This document shows, in pieces, positions 14,628 through 16,828 of a DNA stretch of 16,828 nt. The position numbers and the translations under genes were made by a program. The first letter of the stretch is position 1. Each line of letters opens with the position of its first letter. Where the stretch lies: positions 1 through 16,828 of the forward strand of contig JAOFKK010000018.1 of the NCBI GenBank assembly GCA_028040005.1, read 5' to 3'. This DNA comes from Rickettsiales bacterium (lineage in GTDB: Bacteria; Pseudomonadota; Alphaproteobacteria; Rickettsiales; UBA1997). A model generated the notes under the pieces. That model saw only the letters and a program-made list of their open reading frames with translations. It had not been told where the DNA came from and searched no databases.

Positions 14628-15998
14628 TTATATCGCTTTTGAATGTTTACTATTTGACTTATTATCAAAATATTGATCAAAGAAGCTAGATACCACCCTT
14701 GCTATTTGTGGAGTTTTGGGGTTTATTTTTATATTATGATCATTAATTATTATCAACCCCTCTTTTTGCAATTCCTGTAAATTTTGTAATTCTTGGTTAA
14801 AATAATCAGATTTTAGATCAAAATCCTTAATAAATTTATTTAAATCAATATCTAAATAGCACATAATTTCATCAATTATGGCTTTTCTTATTTTATCTTC
14901 CTTATTAATTTTGATGATTTTAGAAATTGGCAATTGTTTTTCATCAATAAATTTGGGATATGGGATATTTTTGGTAGTATTTTGAGCATAGCCAGAAGGT
15001 AAATAACTAATAGAAGAAATACCCATTCCAATTAAAATATTAGCTTTATCGGTTGAATATCCCTGGAAATTTCTTTTTAATTTTCTCTCCTTTAATTGCT
15101 TAATAATATCACTATCTTTTTTTGCAAAATGATCAAGGCCAATTGCTTGATAACCAATTTTCTGAAGATTTTTAGCAATAATATTATAAAGCTCAATCCT
15201 ATCTTTCGCTGATGGCAGATCTTCATCCTTGATAAATCTCATATATTTTTTAACCCAAGGAACATGAGCATAGCCAAAAAAAGCAATACGATCAGGATCT
15301 AATTTTTGAATTAATTTAATATTATTTGTTATAATGTCTAAAGTTTGACCAGGAAGACCATAAATAAAATCAAAATTAAGATTATTAATACTATATTTAC
15401 GAAAAAGATTGCAAATTTTTTCAACCAATTCAAAGGGCTGCTCACGATTAATTAATTTTTGAACATTAAGATCAAAATCCTGAACTCCAAAACTAACACG
15501 ATTAATACCAACTTTTTGATAGATTTTGGCTTTTTGCTCATCAATATTTCTAGGATCAACTTCAATTGCAATTTCAGCATTTTCTATAATATTAAAATTT
15601 TCTCTAATATGAAAAAATAAATCTTCAAAATTTACAGGATCAATAATAGTAGGAGAGCCACCGCCAAAATGAATATGGCAAATTTTTAGATTTTTATCTT
15701 TAATCAAGCCTGAAATCATAGAGATTTCTTTTTTAAGATATATTAAATAGCGTTCAACTGGTGAATAATGATTAATAATTTGAGTATTACAACCGCAATA
15801 CCAACAAAGCTTTTCACAAAATGGAATATGAAAATAAAGAGAAATATTGCTATTATCAGGGATTTCCTTTAGCCAATTAAGATATAATTTATCTGTTTTT
15901 TCTTCCTTAAAATGTGGTGCAGTCGGATAGCTGGTATAGCGAGGAATTTGCCTATCATATTTTAAGATAATATCTGGATCTATATTTTTAAAACTCAT
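14628..15998 (-). CDS. hemN: Oxygen-independent coproporphyrinogen III dehydrogenase
   Basis: A 456-residue radical SAM enzyme that decarboxylates coproporphyrinogen III to protoporphyrinogen IX for haem synthesis without O2. The N-terminus has the HemN-specific PRYTSYPTAPHF (19-30), which separates true HemN from HemW-like proteins. The [4Fe-4S] site is CEKLCWYCGC (Cys61, 65, 68 and the extra Cys70), followed by FGGGSPT (111-117), EVDPRNI, RVSFGVQDFD, FDFIYGLPGQT, FFGYAHVPWVKKYM and the GYSTDKANILIGMGISSIS region. A HemN C-terminal domain follows, with a Ser/Lys-rich tail. Length equals the E. coli enzyme (457). It is a single-gene unit, divergent from ubiE by 70 bp. TTGAAA-16-TATAAT just before the ATG suggests a very short or absent leader. 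hemF is not seen here. Confidence 0.96.
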   Translation of the reverse strand: MSFKNIDPDIILKYDRQIPRYTSYPTAPHFKEEKTDKLYLNWLKEIPDNSNISLYFHIPFCEKLCWYCGCNTQIINHYSPVERYLIYLKKEISMISGLIKDKNLKICHIHFGGGSPTIIDPVNFEDLFFHIRENFNIIENAEIAIEVDPRNIDEQKAKIYQKVGINRVSFGVQDFDLNVQKLINREQPFELVEKICNLFRKYSINNLNFDFIYGLPGQTLDIITNNIKLIQKLDPDRIAFFGYAHVPWVKKYMRFIKDEDLPSAKDRIELYNIIAKNLQKIGYQAIGLDHFAKKDSDIIKQLKERKLKRNFQGYSTDKANILIGMGISSISYLPSGYAQNTTKNIPYPKFIDEKQLPISKIIKINKEDKIRKAIIDEIMCYLDIDLNKFIKDFDLKSDYFNQELQNLQELQKEGLIIINDHNIKINPKTPQIARVVSSFFDQYFDNKSNSKHSKAI

Positions 15999-16004
15999 AT
16001 TGCA

Positions 16005-16032
16005 ATTATAGTTAATAAAGATATATTTTCAA
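16005..16032 (-). promoter_or_regulatory. Putative hemN promoter, possibly leaderless
   Basis: On the minus strand, TTGAAA (16032-16027), a 16-bp spacer and TATAAT (16010-16005) form the best promoter match in the window. The -10 ends 6 bp before the hemN ATG (15998-15996), so a start 6-7 bp downstream would fall on or next to the A of the ATG. The -10 lies in a 10-bp arm (16005-16014) that recurs inverted at 16058-16067 in front of ubiE. Confidence 0.5.
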
Positions 16033-16067
16033 TTAATTTATGTTTTTCCTTAAATAGTAACTATAAT
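16005..16067. repeat. 10-bp inverted repeat flanking the hemN/ubiE divergent spacer
   Basis: ATTATAGTTA (16005-16014) and its exact reverse complement TAACTATAAT (16058-16067) are 43 bp apart and sit 6 bp and 1 bp from the hemN and ubiE start codons. Each carries a TATAAT read toward its own gene. They could be paired operator half-sites or paired promoter elements. Confidence 0.4.
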
Positions 16068-16068
16068 C

Positions 16069-16824
16069 ATGAATAAAGAAACATTTTTTGGCTTTAAAAA
16101 AGTAAATTTATCAGAAAAAGAAAATCTAGTTAAAAATGTCTTTAATTCAGTAGCATCAAAATATGACATTATGAATGATTTGATGAGCTTTGGCATTCAT
16201 CGTCATTGGAAAGATGAAATGGTTAAGGAATTGCATTTTAGGCCAACCAAAAAATATAAAATTCTTGATGTAGCGGGTGGAACGGGCGATGTTGCTATTC
16301 GTATTTTTAATAAATTAAAAAAACAAAATATTGAAGGTGATATTGAAATTTTAGATATTAATGCCCAAATGATAAAATATTGTCGTGATAAGATGGCCGA
16401 CAAAAACCTTCTTAATGATTTTAAATTTACTGTTGCTAGTGGTCAAGATTTACCTCATAAGGATAATTCTGTTGATTTTTATAGTATCGCTTTTGGAATT
16501 CGTAATTTTACCGATATCAAAAAAGGCTTAGAGGAGGCAAAAAGAGTTTTAAAACCAGGTGGTAAATTTATTTGCTTAGAATTTTCTAAAGTTAATAATA
16601 AAATTTTAAAAAAATTCTATGAATTATATTCATTTAATATTATTCCAAAAATTGGCGGATTAATAACAAAGGATCAAGATTCTTACCAATATTTAGTTGA
16701 GTCAATTGAAAAATTCCCAAAACAAGAAGAATTTAAAAAAATGATAGAAGATGCAGGATTTTGCAATGTAAATTACTATGATCAATCATTTGGAACTTGC
16801 GCTATTCATGTTGGTAATGCCTGA
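16069..16824 (+). CDS. ubiE: Ubiquinone/menaquinone biosynthesis C-methyltransferase
   Basis: A 251-residue SAM-dependent methyltransferase, the same length as E. coli UbiE. It C-methylates the benzoquinol ring in ubiquinone synthesis (and demethylmenaquinol where present). The family signature VFNSVASKYDIMNDLMSFGIHRHWK (24-48) is followed by the SAM-binding loop ILDVAGGTGD (65-74), the acidic residue at the end of strand 2 (Asp96 in ILDINAQM), SIAFGIRNFTD (139-149), LKPGGKFICLEFSK (161-174) and YQYLVESIEKFP. In an alphaproteobacterium ubiquinone is the expected product. The TGA at 16822-16824 completes the gene 4 bp before the edge; in many relatives ubiB follows, which cannot be checked here. 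The start has no Shine-Dalgarno. An in-frame TAA at 16051-16053 rules out a longer N-terminus, unless a rare codon between it and the ATG is used. Confidence 0.97.
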   Translation: MNKETFFGFKKVNLSEKENLVKNVFNSVASKYDIMNDLMSFGIHRHWKDEMVKELHFRPTKKYKILDVAGGTGDVAIRIFNKLKKQNIEGDIEILDINAQMIKYCRDKMADKNLLNDFKFTVASGQDLPHKDNSVDFYSIAFGIRNFTDIKKGLEEAKRVLKPGGKFICLEFSKVNNKILKKFYELYSFNIIPKIGGLITKDQDSYQYLVESIEKFPKQEEFKKMIEDAGFCNVNYYDQSFGTCAIHVGNA

Positions 16825-16828
16825 TATA

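Noticed and set aside
16062..16067. TATAAT as the ubiE promoter -10 box
   Set aside because: It is 1 bp before the ATG, so transcription would begin inside the gene; no good -35 lies 16-18 bp upstream and no later Met start fits the UbiE signature.

Overview
This window is a dense stretch of bacterial chromosome, roughly 30% G+C by eye. It reads as an alphaproteobacterium, most likely a member of or near Rickettsiales, or another AT-rich, host-associated lineage. The evidence is protein-level: a rickettsial-style aspartyl-tRNA synthetase, an AmpG-type permease, an alphaproteobacterial type II (APH-fold) homoserine kinase, a stand-alone TolB, and an HslV whose N-terminal Thr is exposed after an Ile-Tyr-Gly leader. 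De novo purine synthesis (PurH) and homoserine kinase point to a metabolism broader than that of Rickettsia itself. The lineage is inferred from remembered family features, not from a database search.

Layout. (1) 1-2021, minus strand: a PiT-family phosphate permease followed by a two-TM K+ channel with an RCK domain, cut by the left edge. (2) 2117-8242, plus strand: a tightly packed run ampG-like / tsaC / cmk / purH / ftsI / hslV with overlaps of 20, 14 and 1 bp and gaps of 5 and 12 bp. It combines muropeptide recycling, septal peptidoglycan synthesis, tRNA t6A formation, nucleotide synthesis and proteolysis. (3) 8320-12522, plus strand: tolB, aspS, thrB, probably with an internal promoter before tolB. 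(4) 12523-13837: a small intergenic element, then minus-strand fmt, preceded by an unrecognised 93-residue ORF that abuts it. (5) 13892-14575: dnaQ, plus strand. (6) 14628-15998: hemN, minus strand, convergent with dnaQ. (7) 16069-16824: ubiE, plus strand, complete just before the right edge.

No stretch longer than 300 bp lacks a gene. The largest spacers are about 130 bp (12523-12649), 95 bp (2022-2116) and 77 bp (8243-8319). I see no tRNA or rRNA gene, CRISPR array, prophage or intact transposase.

Most of the window is conserved housekeeping DNA and I do not see a clear new multi-gene system. The items most worth a second look are: a 131-bp spacer between thrB and fmt that looks like a decayed miniature inverted-repeat element and supplies part of both stop codons; a 22-bp sequence repeated exactly after hslV and after dnaQ, forming a 10-bp-stem hairpin at the second site; the unrecognised 93-aa ORF upstream of fmt; a 10-bp inverted repeat that places a TATAAT against both divergent starts of hemN and ubiE; and a near-total lack of Shine-Dalgarno sequences.
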